A stretch of 19,390 nucleotides of DNA from CAYSLC01 sp964431545 (GTDB lineage Bacteria; Desulfobacterota; Desulfobacteria; Desulfobacterales; JAABSP01), in contig CAYSLC010000100.1 of assembly GCA_964431545.1 (NCBI GenBank), positions 1 to 19,390 of the forward strand. The letters run 5' to 3'. A program made the translations under genes and the position numbers. The first letter of the stretch is position 1. Each line of letters begins with the position of its first letter. This document shows positions 7,302 through 15,309 of the stretch, one piece after another. The notes under the pieces are model-generated. The model ran no database searches and had not been told where the DNA came from. It worked only from the letters and a program-made list of their open reading frames with translations.

Positions 7302-9881
7302 ATGTCCGGTCCGGTCGATACGGTGACCCTCCGCCGCCGGGGCGTTCTCATCGCCCTGTTGAGCGCCGCCATCCTCTTTTTCGCCTTTCTGATCCTCTGG
7401 AACGTCAAGTCGGGCTGGGACCACCGTCGACGCCTGCTGGAGGTGGCCGAAGTCAAGTCCCAGATCCAGGCCCAACTGATCGCCGAGCACGCCTCCGGCG
7501 CCATGGAGGCGGTGGATCTCACCCTCCAGTGTGTGGCCGAAGAGCTGGAGAGGGCCGCCGGCCCCCTTTCCTGGAGTCGAATCGACACCCTGGTGCGGCG
7601 GAAGACCCTCTTCCTCCCCCAGATCGTCGACTTTTGCATCTTCGATGCCGCGGGCGCGCGGCGATACGATTTGGAACCGGGATCAACGGCCTGCTTGGAG
7701 GACGCCGTCCCCGGGCTCATCAAGGCCCACCGGGACCGGTTGGAGGAGTTCGTGGTGGCCCGGAGCACCGATGGGGCCGGGCGGGACCGGCTCCTCTTCA
7801 GCCGTCCGGCCTTGGACGGCGACGGCCGGTTCGGCGGGATGGCGGTGGCCGCCGTCGATCCCGATTACTTCCAGCGGCGGTACCGGGAATACACCGACAC
7901 CGACGTGGACGCGGTGATCCTCTACGGAATGAACGGCACCATCCTGTCGAGCTACTTCCGTCCCCGTTCCTGGGCCGCGCGGGGGGAATCCGGATACGGC
8001 GACGCCGAGGCGGTCTTCGCCTCGGTTCCCAGAAATCTCTTTCTGGCCGGCGGGCTCCGGTCCCACCCGGATGGAAACGCCATCATCGCCCTCTACCAGC
8101 TCAACCACTTCCCCTTCCATGTGGGCCTGGCCCACAGCCGGGATCGGGTCCTGGCCCCCTTCGGAAAGGAGGCGGTCCGCCTGGGCGTTCTGACCGCCGT
8201 GGCCGGGGGGATGATCCTCCTGCTCGGGCTCACGGCCCGATCCCAGATCAATCGGCGCCGCCGGGCGGAATCGGCCCTGGACCGGAGCCGGGCCCGGGAG
8301 CGCCTCCTCGACGCCCTTCGGCGGACGGCGGTGGCCGTGGGCGGAGCGGGGGACGCGCGGGAGGCGGCCGAGCGCTGTCTCCAGGACCTCTGTCCGCTGA
8401 TCGCTTGGCCGCTGGGATGCGTGTGGCTGAAGGGGGATCCGGAAACCGGCGACATGGCGGCAGACCGGGTCTGGTTCACCGCGGAAGGGGCCGATGTGGA
8501 GATCCCGGCGCCGCCGCCGGCGTGCCCCGTGGTGGAGCGGGACCGGTGGATGGACGATCTCCGGGAGAGGAAAGGGCCGTCGTGGATCCTCCCCTTCGCC
8601 GCGGCGGGGATGCGGACGGGGGTTCTGAGGCCCGTGAGGGTGGGGGAACGGATCGCGGCGGTCCTCGGGGTCTTCACCGACCGCGTCGTTGCCGAGGACG
8701 GCGCGGTGGCCGGCGTGATCCACCAGGCCGCGGCCCCCCTGGAGCAGGCCATGGAGCGGTTCCGGGCCGAGGCGGCCCTGGTGGCGCGGGAGTCCCTCTA
8801 CCACCAGATGTTCGAGGCCCACAGCGCCGTCAAGCTCCTCATCGACCCCCGGGACGGGTCGATCATCGACGCCAATCCGGCCGCCTGCCGGTTCTACGGA
8901 TATCCCAAGCACCGCCTGCTCCGAAAGCGCGTCACCGAGATCAACGCCCTCGACCCCGATGCGGTCCGGGAGGCCCTGGACGATGTGCTCCAGGGGCGCC
9001 GGAACCGGTTCGAGTTCCCCCACGCCCTCGCCACCGGCGAGGTCCGGCAGGTGGAGGTCCACTCGGGGCCGGTCCCCGTCAGGGGGCGGGTCCTGCTCTA
9101 CTCCATCGTCCACGACATCACCGACCGGAAGCGGCTCCAGGAGGAGCTGATCCAGGCCAAGAAGACGGAGGCCGCGGCCATCATCGCCGGAGGGATCGCG
9201 CACGACTTCAACAACCTGCTGGCCGTGATTCTGGGCAACATCGACATGGCGCGGGTGGACCTGCCCGCGGACCATCCGGTCGCGCCGCTTCTCACCGAGG
9301 CCCAGGCCGGGGCCCACCGGGCCAGGGGGCTCATCGACCGGTTCATGACCCTATCGGCGGCGCCCAGCGACGGGCTGAATCCGGTCCGGCTGGAGCCGTT
9401 GATCCTTCGGACCGCCGACGCCATCCTCGGGGGGACCGGGATCACCCACACCCACCGTCTCTCCCCGGACCTCAGACCGGTACTGGGGAATGCCGGAAGG
9501 CTGACCCAGGTTCTGGAGCACGTCCTTGTCAACGCCAGGGAGGCGATGCCCGGCGGCGGGCGCGTGGAGATCACGGCCGGGAACCTTCTCGGGGCGGCCG
9601 CCGGACCGGATCAAGCGCTTCCGGAGGCGGAGGGGGACCGGGTGGCCCTCACCATCACCGACACCGGGCCCGGGATCCCCGAGGCCCACCTCTCCCGGGT
9701 CTTCGACGCCTATTTTTCCACCAAGGAGCGGGGGGCTCAAAAGGGGATGGGGCTCGGCCTCGCCATGGCCCAGGCCATTGTCCGGCGCCACCGGGGCCGG
9801 ATGGAGATCCGGTCGGCGCCGGGGCGGGGGACCACGGTGCGGATCCTGCTGCCGGCGGCGGAGGCGTTCCGGGCGGACTGA
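7302..9881 (+). CDS. Sensor histidine kinase (Cache-GAF-PAS-HisKA-HATPase)
   Basis: An 859-residue membrane kinase. The first membrane segment spans residues 13-35. A periplasmic Cache-like region follows (LIAEHASGAMEAVDLTLQ helix; VDPDYFQRRY motif), then a second segment near 294-312. The cytoplasmic part has a GAF-like domain (about 330-480), a PAS domain (about 500-605, ending ITDRKRLQEE), an H-box GGIAHDFNNLL with H634, and a HATPase domain with HVLVNAREAM, DTGPGIP and GMGLGLAMAQ motifs. Unlike the kinase upstream it has no receiver domain. The ATG at 7302 is 5 bases after the binding-protein stop; a GTG at 7287 that would overlap that gene is an alternative, and neither has a strong ribosome site. 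It probably shares one transcript with the two upstream genes. It might pass phosphate to the receiver of the hybrid kinase or to an unlinked regulator. Confidence 0.9.
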   Translation: MSGPVDTVTLRRRGVLIALLSAAILFFAFLILWNVKSGWDHRRRLLEVAEVKSQIQAQLIAEHASGAMEAVDLTLQCVAEELERAAGPLSWSRIDTLVRRKTLFLPQIVDFCIFDAAGARRYDLEPGSTACLEDAVPGLIKAHRDRLEEFVVARSTDGAGRDRLLFSRPALDGDGRFGGMAVAAVDPDYFQRRYREYTDTDVDAVILYGMNGTILSSYFRPRSWAARGESGYGDAEAVFASVPRNLFLAGGLRSHPDGNAIIALYQLNHFPFHVGLAHSRDRVLAPFGKEAVRLGVLTAVAGGMILLLGLTARSQINRRRRAESALDRSRARERLLDALRRTAVAVGGAGDAREAAERCLQDLCPLIAWPLGCVWLKGDPETGDMAADRVWFTAEGADVEIPAPPPACPVVERDRWMDDLRERKGPSWILPFAAAGMRTGVLRPVRVGERIAAVLGVFTDRVVAEDGAVAGVIHQAAAPLEQAMERFRAEAALVARESLYHQMFEAHSAVKLLIDPRDGSIIDANPAACRFYGYPKHRLLRKRVTEINALDPDAVREALDDVLQGRRNRFEFPHALATGEVRQVEVHSGPVPVRGRVLLYSIVHDITDRKRLQEELIQAKKTEAAAIIAGGIAHDFNNLLAVILGNIDMARVDLPADHPVAPLLTEAQAGAHRARGLIDRFMTLSAAPSDGLNPVRLEPLILRTADAILGGTGITHTHRLSPDLRPVLGNAGRLTQVLEHVLVNAREAMPGGGRVEITAGNLLGAAAGPDQALPEAEGDRVALTITDTGPGIPEAHLSRVFDAYFSTKERGAQKGMGLGLAMAQAIVRRHRGRMEIRSAPGRGTTVRILLPAAEAFRAD

Positions 9882-9885
9882 TCCG

Positions 9886-10053
9886 TCACCGCCTCCCCGG
9901 TTTTCGGTCCCGATCGTCGTCGTCGGCCAGCCGTGCCATGGCTTCCATGAGCAGTTCCGCGTTGGGGTGGCGCCTCTCCAGCCGGCGCCACTGGAACAGA
10001 AAGACGGCCGCGACCACCGCCGTCATGAGGACGAGAAAGAGAATCGGTTTCAT
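9886..10053 (-). CDS. Small single-pass membrane protein, 55 residues
   Basis: An ATG at 10051-10053 is preceded by GGGGAGG eight bases upstream, a strong ribosome site. The product begins MKPILFLVLMTAVVAAVFLF, a single hydrophobic helix with a short start, followed by a basic WRRLERRH segment and an acidic-then-basic tail (ADDDDRDRKPGRR). This is the pattern of a small inner-membrane protein with its tail in the cytoplasm. It points toward the kinase operon and its stop is only 4 bases from the stop of the second kinase, so the two genes converge. I do not recognise a family. The sequence is unlikely to be chance, because a strong ribosome site, a clean membrane helix and the compact fit coincide. 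Function is unknown; modulation of the neighbouring membrane kinases is only a guess. Confidence 0.62.
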   Translation of the reverse strand: MKPILFLVLMTAVVAAVFLFQWRRLERRHPNAELLMEAMARLADDDDRDRKPGRR

Positions 10054-10080
10054 TGCATCGGCCTCCCCACCGAATCGTAG

Positions 10081-10102
10081 GGGCGGACCTATGTGTCCGC
10101 CC
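10081..10102. repeat. Perfect 8-bp hairpin repeat
   Basis: GGGCGGAC and GTCCGCCC flank a 6-base loop. The sequence with its GTAGG left flank resembles the short GTAGGGGCGGAC..GTCCGCCC intergenic repeats seen in many bacterial genomes. No T-run follows, so it is not an obvious terminator. Confidence 0.6.
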
Positions 10103-10107
10103 TCGTC

Positions 10108-10237
10108 ATCCTACCCCTACCCCATCCATGTTAAGGAATTATGAGCGGCGCCCCCGGAAAATTTTTCCGAACCCTGGGATTCCCGACCCACGCCGTCCGG
10201 GACGCCTGCCGATGGACTTTAGCGAGATTCTAACCCG
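10108..10237. repeat. Noncoding tandem repeat, copy 1
   Basis: About 130 bp immediately left of the N run. The first 45 bases are identical to those of copy 2, and both copies end with the same 19 bases (TTAGCGAGATTCTAACCCG). The middle differs and contains the palindromic core GGAAAATTTTTCC. No open frame is conserved between the copies. It is likely part of a dispersed or tandem intergenic repeat family of this genome. Confidence 0.8.
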
Positions 10238-10247
10238 NNNNNNNNNN
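10238..10247. other. Assembly gap (10 N)
   Basis: Exactly ten undetermined bases sit between two copies of the same repeat. The fixed length suggests a scaffolding placeholder rather than a measured gap. More repeat copies, or a larger insert, may be missing here. Confidence 0.95.
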
Positions 10248-10375
10248 ATCCTACCCCTACCCCATCCATGTTAAGGAATTATGAGCGGCGCCACCCCCTG
10301 GAAATTTTTCCGAACCATTTGAATCCCACCCCCGCCAGCCCTCCTGCCGACGGACCTTAGCGAGATTCTAACCCG
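10248..10375. repeat. Noncoding tandem repeat, copy 2
   Basis: About 128 bp directly right of the N run, in the same orientation as copy 1 and with the same 5' and 3' ends. The centre has diverged, so this is a true second copy and not an artefact of duplicated contig ends. It ends about 75 bases before the start of the glycosidase-like gene, where a TAGAAT could act as a -10 box but has no clear -35 partner. Confidence 0.8.
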
Positions 10376-10450
10376 CCGCTCATCCGGTGCAAACAACGGG
10401 GACGCTAGAATGGGTAATGACCAACCCCACGGCGAATCTCGGGAGTACCC

Positions 10451-12733
10451 ATGCGTCTTGACTGGCTTCCCTGGAAATTCATTCTGCGGCGGGTGGCCCG
10501 GTCCCAAGGGTTGTTGGACCCGGTCCGGCTGCTGTCCCAGATCAACGCCTTTGCCCAGCCCTCGGAGGTGGCGGCCCCCATGGAGCTGGTGCGGTACCAG
10601 GCCGTCTTCCACGCCCGGGGGCTCATCAACGCCCGGACGATCCAGAGCAACCTCGACTGGGTCTGGCCCTACTGGGTGCGGCGGCAGTTCGATCCCCTCG
10701 ATCCCGCGTTCGTGCCCCGCTCGTATACCCTGACCCACGTCAACCTCACCCATCGCAACTGGACCGCCCTGGGGCTGCCCGATCTGGCCGCATATCCCAT
10801 CGTCGACCCCCGGGGCCTCACCACGCCGTTCTTCGACGGGTGGTCTTTGGACGGATGGATCATCACCAATGACGGCCGAACCCTGCTGCCCCCCGATGCC
10901 GATCAGGCCGAGCAGTGGATGGTCATTGCCGAAGACCGGCTCGGGGTGCGGACCGTGCTGACCGACGGTCCTCTCCGCCTGACCGCCGACGCGGAGGTGG
11001 CCGGTGACGACGGCGGCGCCCTGTGCCGGATCCGGTTCCGGCCGTGGACCGACGAACCGGGGGTCTTCGCCGTGGTCCTCCGGCCCTGCAACCCGGAGGG
11101 GATCAGCTTCATCCACCGGATCGCACTGGAAGACGACGGGCGGACCTGGCGCGTGAACGGCCTGCCGTGCGTGGCCCTGGATCGGCCCGTGGGGCGACAT
11201 CTGGTCTCCAGTTATCCGGAGGGGGACGTCTTCCACCGGATCCTCGATCGGGGGGACCGGCGGGAGGTCTCCTGCCGGGTGGGGATGGCCTCGGCCGCGG
11301 CGCTGTTCGACCTGCGGCCCGGCACCCGGACCGAGATCTCCGTGGAGATCGACCTCTCCCAGGATCCCGGTGTCGGAGATTTTCCGGACCCCGCCCAGGC
11401 GGATGTCTCGTGGTCCGAGGCCCTGGCCGGGGCCTGCCGGTTCCGGGTGCCGGATGAACGGTTCCGGTATCTCTATGACGCGGCCCTCCGGGCGGTGATC
11501 CTCCACACCCCGAAGGAGGTCTATCCCGGTCCGTTCTATTACAAGCGGTTCTGGTTTCGGGATGCGGTCTTCATCCTCTATCCCATGCTCTGCCTGGGCC
11601 TCCACCGGCGGGCCCGGCGGGTATTGGAGGGCTTTTTTCCCCGGCAGTCCATGGCCGGCTATTTCCATTCCCAGGATGGGGAGTGGGACTCCAACGGGCA
11701 GGTGATGTGGATCATCGAAAAGTACGCCGAGTTCACCGGCGAGTCGATCCCCGGCCCCTGGGCCGTGGCCGTGGCCCGGGCCGGCAAATGGATCCGGAAA
11801 AAGCGCCTGTCGCCGGAGGGGGACGAACGCCACGCCGGGTTGCTGCCGGCGGGGTTCAGCGCCGAACATTTCGGGAACAACGATTTCTACTTCTGGGATG
11901 ATTTCTGGGCCGTGGCCGGTCTCCGGGCCGGGTCCCGGATCCTCGCCCGGGGCGGAGACGCCGGGACCGGCGAGTCCCTCCGGGCCGAGGCGGAGAACCT
12001 CATGGGGTGCATCGAACGGAGCCTGTTCAAGTCCGGCCATATCCGCCGCCACGACGGGATTCCGGCCTCCCCCCACCGGCGCATGGACGCCGGGGCCATC
12101 GGTTCCCTGGTTGCCGGATACCCCCTGCGTCTATGGGGCCCGGATGATCCGCGGCTCCTCCACACCGTCGGGTTCCTGCGGGAGAAGTGCTTCATCGACG
12201 GCGCCTTCTTCCAGGACATCAGCCATTCCGGATTCAACCCCTACCTGACGCTCCACTGCGCCCAGACGCTTCTCCGGGCCGGCGATCCAGGGTTCTTTTC
12301 CATCGTCGAGGCGGTGGCCCGGCTCGCCTCCCCCACCGGCCAGTGGCCCGAAGCGGTCCATCCCCGGACCCTGGGCGGATGCCAGGGCGACGGCCAGCAC
12401 ATCTGGGCGGCGGCCGAATGGCTGATGATGGTCCGGAACATGTTCGTCCGGGAGGAGGAAGAGGGGCTCGTCCTGCTGGGGGGCATTCCCGAGGACTGGC
12501 TCCGGGGCCGGGAGTCCCTGGAGATGGGGGTGGTCCATACCGAGTTCGGGCCCATGACGATTCGGGTCACGCCCACGGGGGAGGGGATCCGGGTGGAGTG
12601 GTCGGCCACCTGGCGGGATCGGGCCCCCCGGGTGGCGATCCATCTCCCCGGCCGTCCCCCGGTGACCGTGGAGAACCGGGACCGGTTTGCCGAAATCCTG
12701 CCAATACCCCGGGAAAGGAGGGAGGGGAGATGA
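10451..12733 (+). CDS. Six-hairpin glycosidase-like protein (GH15/amylo-glucosidase-like)
   Basis: A 760-residue protein without signal peptide or membrane segment, so probably cytosolic. The N-terminal half (about 1-320) looks beta-rich and unassigned. The C-terminal half resembles (alpha/alpha)6-barrel glycosidases: YYKRFWFRDAVF (363-374) matches the W-x-RD signature of that clan, EWDSNGQVMWII (411-422) may hold an acidic catalytic residue, and CQGDGQHIWAAAEW (644-657) is typical of the barrel end, followed by a short beta domain. The substrate cannot be read from sequence; an alpha-glucoside or glycogen-like polymer is the family expectation. The start ATG has CGGGAG five bases before it. 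The stop overlaps the next start by ATGA, so it is co-translated with a GT4 glycosyltransferase, suggesting that the pair makes and trims one glycan. Clan membership is fairly sure, the reaction is not. Confidence 0.72.
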   Translation: MRLDWLPWKFILRRVARSQGLLDPVRLLSQINAFAQPSEVAAPMELVRYQAVFHARGLINARTIQSNLDWVWPYWVRRQFDPLDPAFVPRSYTLTHVNLTHRNWTALGLPDLAAYPIVDPRGLTTPFFDGWSLDGWIITNDGRTLLPPDADQAEQWMVIAEDRLGVRTVLTDGPLRLTADAEVAGDDGGALCRIRFRPWTDEPGVFAVVLRPCNPEGISFIHRIALEDDGRTWRVNGLPCVALDRPVGRHLVSSYPEGDVFHRILDRGDRREVSCRVGMASAAALFDLRPGTRTEISVEIDLSQDPGVGDFPDPAQADVSWSEALAGACRFRVPDERFRYLYDAALRAVILHTPKEVYPGPFYYKRFWFRDAVFILYPMLCLGLHRRARRVLEGFFPRQSMAGYFHSQDGEWDSNGQVMWIIEKYAEFTGESIPGPWAVAVARAGKWIRKKRLSPEGDERHAGLLPAGFSAEHFGNNDFYFWDDFWAVAGLRAGSRILARGGDAGTGESLRAEAENLMGCIERSLFKSGHIRRHDGIPASPHRRMDAGAIGSLVAGYPLRLWGPDDPRLLHTVGFLREKCFIDGAFFQDISHSGFNPYLTLHCAQTLLRAGDPGFFSIVEAVARLASPTGQWPEAVHPRTLGGCQGDGQHIWAAAEWLMMVRNMFVREEEEGLVLLGGIPEDWLRGRESLEMGVVHTEFGPMTIRVTPTGEGIRVEWSATWRDRAPRVAIHLPGRPPVTVENRDRFAEILPIPRERREGR

Positions 12734-13935
12734 TCCATATCTGCGATGTGGTCCAGTCCCACAGTCCGGTGAGCGGCGGGGTCAAGCGGTATCTGACCAA
12801 CAAGATCCGGGTCTTTGCCGGACGCTCCGATGTCCGCCACACCGCCGTCGTCCCCGCCGGGGCGGACCGGATTCGGACCCAGGGCCGGAGCCGGATCCAC
12901 GAGGTCCGATCCCCCTACCTCATCGGTTCCAAGGGATACCGGCTGCTGGTGAACGGACCGCGGATCGACCGGATCATCGCGGCGGAGCGGCCCGGCGTGG
13001 TGGAGGTGGACAGCGCCTACCCCTCCGCCTGGATGGCCCTGGGGGCGGGCCGCCGCTGGGGGTGCCGGGTGACCGCCTTCTACCATTCCGATTATCCCCG
13101 GGCCTTGGGGGATCTGGTGGACCGGAACCTTCCCCGGTTCGCGGCGAGGCCCTTGGTCGGGGCCATCGACCGGTATCTGGCGGCCCTCTACAACCGCATG
13201 GACCTAGCCCTGGTCTCCACCCGGACCTTCCAGGAGACGCTCCACGGACTCGGGGTCCGGCGGGTGGCCCGGGTCCCCCTCGGCGCCAATACCGAGGTCT
13301 TTTTCCGCCGAAACGGTCGGGAGGCGGTCTTCCGCCGGCTCGACATTCCTCCGGAGGCCCGCCTGCTCCTCTATGTGGGACGGCTTGCCGCCATGAAGAA
13401 CATCGACGTCCTGCTGGGCATGATGGATCACCTACCCCGGGAGGCGAGGCCCTGCCGCCTGCTGGTGGTGGGCGACGGCGAATACCTCCACGAGGTCCGG
13501 TCCCGATCGGATGCCCGGAAGGACATCCTCCGCCTCGAATACCAGAGCGACCCGGAGCGGCTCGCAGAGATCTACTCCGCCGCCGACCTCTTTGTCCACG
13601 CCGGGCGGAAGGAGACCTTCGGCCTGGTCTCCGTGGAGGCCCAGGCCTGCGGCACCCGTGTGGTGGCGGTGCGAAACAGCGGCATGGGGGAGACTCTGGA
13701 GGGGGAGGACCCCCTGATCCTCGCCGAGGCGCCCACTTCCGAGGCATTGGCCGACGCGGTGGCCCGGGCGCTCCGGCTGGGGGAGACCGAGGCGGACCGG
13801 GAACGGCGAAGCGCCCGGATGGTCGAAAACTTCTCCTGGGAGAGCACCTTCGGCCGGATGGTCGATCTCTACGAAAGCCTGGGTAGCCCTTCCGGCCCCC
13901 CGGCCGCGTCTAGAGGTGATACCCCTCCTCGTTGA
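12730..13935 (+). CDS. GT4-family glycosyltransferase
   Basis: A 401-residue GT-B fold glycosyltransferase. The N-terminal domain opens with IHICDVVQSHSPVSGGVKRY, the glycine-rich loop common in GT4 enzymes. The C-terminal donor-binding domain shows YVGRLAAMKNIDVLL (215-229, with the phosphate-contacting R218 and K223), the LLVVGDGEYL strand, and the E-x7-E motif ETFGLVSVE (E295 and E303) that binds the nucleotide-sugar ribose and phosphates. The donor is unknown; GDP-mannose is possible because a guanylyltransferase gene lies nearby. A strong GGAGGGGAG precedes the start, which overlaps the stop of the glycosidase-like gene. The last 26 bases overlap the 3' end of the FemAB-like gene on the other strand. 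A peripheral membrane or cytosolic location is expected. Confidence 0.88.
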   Translation: MIHICDVVQSHSPVSGGVKRYLTNKIRVFAGRSDVRHTAVVPAGADRIRTQGRSRIHEVRSPYLIGSKGYRLLVNGPRIDRIIAAERPGVVEVDSAYPSAWMALGAGRRWGCRVTAFYHSDYPRALGDLVDRNLPRFAARPLVGAIDRYLAALYNRMDLALVSTRTFQETLHGLGVRRVARVPLGANTEVFFRRNGREAVFRRLDIPPEARLLLYVGRLAAMKNIDVLLGMMDHLPREARPCRLLVVGDGEYLHEVRSRSDARKDILRLEYQSDPERLAEIYSAADLFVHAGRKETFGLVSVEAQACGTRVVAVRNSGMGETLEGEDPLILAEAPTSEALADAVARALRLGETEADRERRSARMVENFSWESTFGRMVDLYESLGSPSGPPAASRGDTPPR

Positions 13936-15037
13936 GCGCCTGGGCGTGGTAGACCTGGTAGAGGTCCTCCAGGAGGGGGTAGTCCCAGCACCCCTGACGG
14001 TGGAACAGCTCCCCCCCGAACCCCGTCTTGAACCGGTAGAGGCCGTACATGGGATGGGAGACGGAAGGGGAGGGGGCCACGCCGAACATGTCATAGTAAC
14101 GACAGCCGTGGGCCTTGGCCGTGCGGATCGCCTCCCATTGGAGGGCGTAGGGCGCCATCTTGTCGCGCCGGCGGGCCGAGGAGGCGCCATAGAGATAGGT
14201 GGCCTGGGTTTCGGAGATGGACAAGAACATCCCCGCCAGCGGGGCGCCTTCCGATTCCGCCAGCAGGAGGTGCAGGGAGATTCGGTCGTCCGGCCGGGCC
14301 TTCCCGGCGGCGAGAAGGCTTTCGAAGTAGCTTCTGTCCTGGAGGATGATCTGATTCCGCTCCGCCGTTTCCCGGTAGATTCGATACCAGGCGTCCAGCC
14401 CGGAGGCGTCGGCATCGGTCACCTGGACGCCTTTTTTGTGGGAGAGGCGGATGTTGTACCGGGTTTTGGGCTTCATGCGGCCGAGCAGCCGGTCCTTTCC
14501 GCAGCCCAGGTCGATCAACACCGTATTGGTGGGCAACACATTGGTGGGGGACTTGTGGAGGTTGCCGTTTCGGGTGTCGAAGTTCATCCGGATCTCCTGC
14601 ATCTCCACCCTGGGAGGACCGAGCCATCCGAAATCATCGTCGTAGCGGTCGGGATCATCGGCCCAGGGGGACTGCCACGGCAGATCATACCGGATGAACA
14701 GGCAGTTTTCGGGAAGCTGGGGCCGGAGCCATTCGGAGAGGTCCTCGAGAACGGGCCCCTGCCATTCCTCGCGGGGTTCCAGCGTCGGCCCGTAGGGGAC
14801 ATAGGCCATCAGGTGATCGGGACCCACCGGCTGAAGGATGACCAGAAGATCGTCGGAGACCCGCGATCTTCCTCCGGACTCCATCGGGCGATCCTTCCGG
14901 CAGCGGTTTGCGGGGAGGTCGATGTTGTAGGCCCGGACTTCACGGCCCTGGTGCTCCTTCAGCTTGCCCCAGAATGGGGTCTGCTGCAGGATCGGCCCGG
15001 TGGACAGGTGACGCTTCTCTTTGGGCGTGACTTTCAA
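13910..15037 (-). CDS. FemAB-like aminoacyltransferase (GNAT fold)
   Basis: A 375-residue FemABX-type protein. The N-terminal half contains QQTPFWGKLKE and YVPYGPTL, which are usual in the family. The C-terminal half contains RYNIRLSHKKGVQV, then LAGMFLSISETQATYLYGAS, and the signature ALQWEAIRTAKAHGCRYYDM followed by GLYRFKTGFGGEL. FemABX proteins transfer aminoacyl groups from tRNA to peptidoglycan precursors; many relatives outside Firmicutes have other or unknown acceptors, so the substrate is open. Start: TTG at 15035-15037, with AGGAGG five bases upstream; the open frame continues upstream, but that part overlaps the terminator hairpin and has no ribosome site. The gene lies just downstream of the tRNA-Arg terminator. 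Its 3' end overlaps the converging glycosyltransferase gene by 26 bases. Confidence 0.85.
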   Translation of the reverse strand: MKVTPKEKRHLSTGPILQQTPFWGKLKEHQGREVRAYNIDLPANRCRKDRPMESGGRSRVSDDLLVILQPVGPDHLMAYVPYGPTLEPREEWQGPVLEDLSEWLRPQLPENCLFIRYDLPWQSPWADDPDRYDDDFGWLGPPRVEMQEIRMNFDTRNGNLHKSPTNVLPTNTVLIDLGCGKDRLLGRMKPKTRYNIRLSHKKGVQVTDADASGLDAWYRIYRETAERNQIILQDRSYFESLLAAGKARPDDRISLHLLLAESEGAPLAGMFLSISETQATYLYGASSARRRDKMAPYALQWEAIRTAKAHGCRYYDMFGVAPSPSVSHPMYGLYRFKTGFGGELFHRQGCWDYPLLEDLYQVYHAQALNEEGYHL

Positions 15038-15101
15038 GAGATCCTCCTGGTTCCCTGGGCTTTCGACCTGTCGGGAGGAAAACCCTCTCTTTCTCCAACA
15101 C

Positions 15102-15134
15102 AAAAAGGGGCCGACCACGACGATGATCGACCCC
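15102..15134 (-). terminator. Intrinsic terminator after tRNA-Arg
   Basis: On the minus strand GGGGTCGATCA and TGGTCGGCCCC form an 11-bp stem (two G-T pairs) around the loop TCGTCG, followed directly by five T. It sits about 10 bases after the tRNA CCA end and ahead of the FemAB-like gene, so the tRNA forms its own transcript. Confidence 0.85.
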
Positions 15135-15144
15135 TGGGATTTGC

Positions 15145-15222
<78 letters not shown>

Positions 15223-15237
15223 GTTCCGTTGGCCCCG

Positions 15238-15266
15238 TTTGTAAGGGAAAAGGGGGCGGTTGTCAA
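15238..15266 (-). promoter_or_regulatory. Strong sigma70-type promoter of tRNA-Arg
   Basis: A perfect TTGACA (15261-15266), a 17-base spacer and TACAAA (15238-15243, 4 of 6 match) lie on the minus strand. Transcription should begin near 15231, about nine bases before the tRNA. The bases after the -10 box (CGGGGCC) are GC-rich, the discriminator type linked to stringent control of stable RNA genes. AT-containing 12-bp repeats lie directly upstream. Confidence 0.8.
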
Positions 15267-15267
15267 T

Positions 15268-15303
15268 GATAACTTTGGCGATAACTTTGGAGATCACCTT
15301 GGC
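15268..15303. repeat. Three tandem 12-bp units upstream of the tRNA promoter
   Basis: Units read GATAACTTTGGC, GATAACTTTGGA and GATCACCTTGGC. The first two differ at one position and the third at a few. They abut the -35 box of the tRNA-Arg promoter, in the place of an UP element, though no function can be shown from sequence. Confidence 0.7.
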
Positions 15304-15309
15304 GGTCGG

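Noticed and set aside
7070..10144. Long plus-strand open frame overlapping the second kinase in another frame
   Set aside because: It gives an Arg/Gly/Pro-rich product without motifs and crosses two well-defined genes.
10053..10274. Open frame running through the N gap
   Set aside because: It includes undetermined bases and lies in the noncoding repeat; it is not conserved between the two copies.
10271..12076. 601-codon open frame antisense to the glycosidase-like gene
   Set aside because: It is a compositional shadow; the sense frame has a ribosome site, glycosidase motifs and coupling to the next gene.
15038..15118. Upstream extension of the FemAB-like frame to a start at 15118
   Set aside because: The extension overlaps the tRNA terminator hairpin and lacks a ribosome site; the TTG at 15037 has AGGAGG at the right distance.
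15268..15303. CRISPR-like repeat
   Set aside because: The units are only 12 bp, directly adjacent, without spacers, and no cas genes are near.
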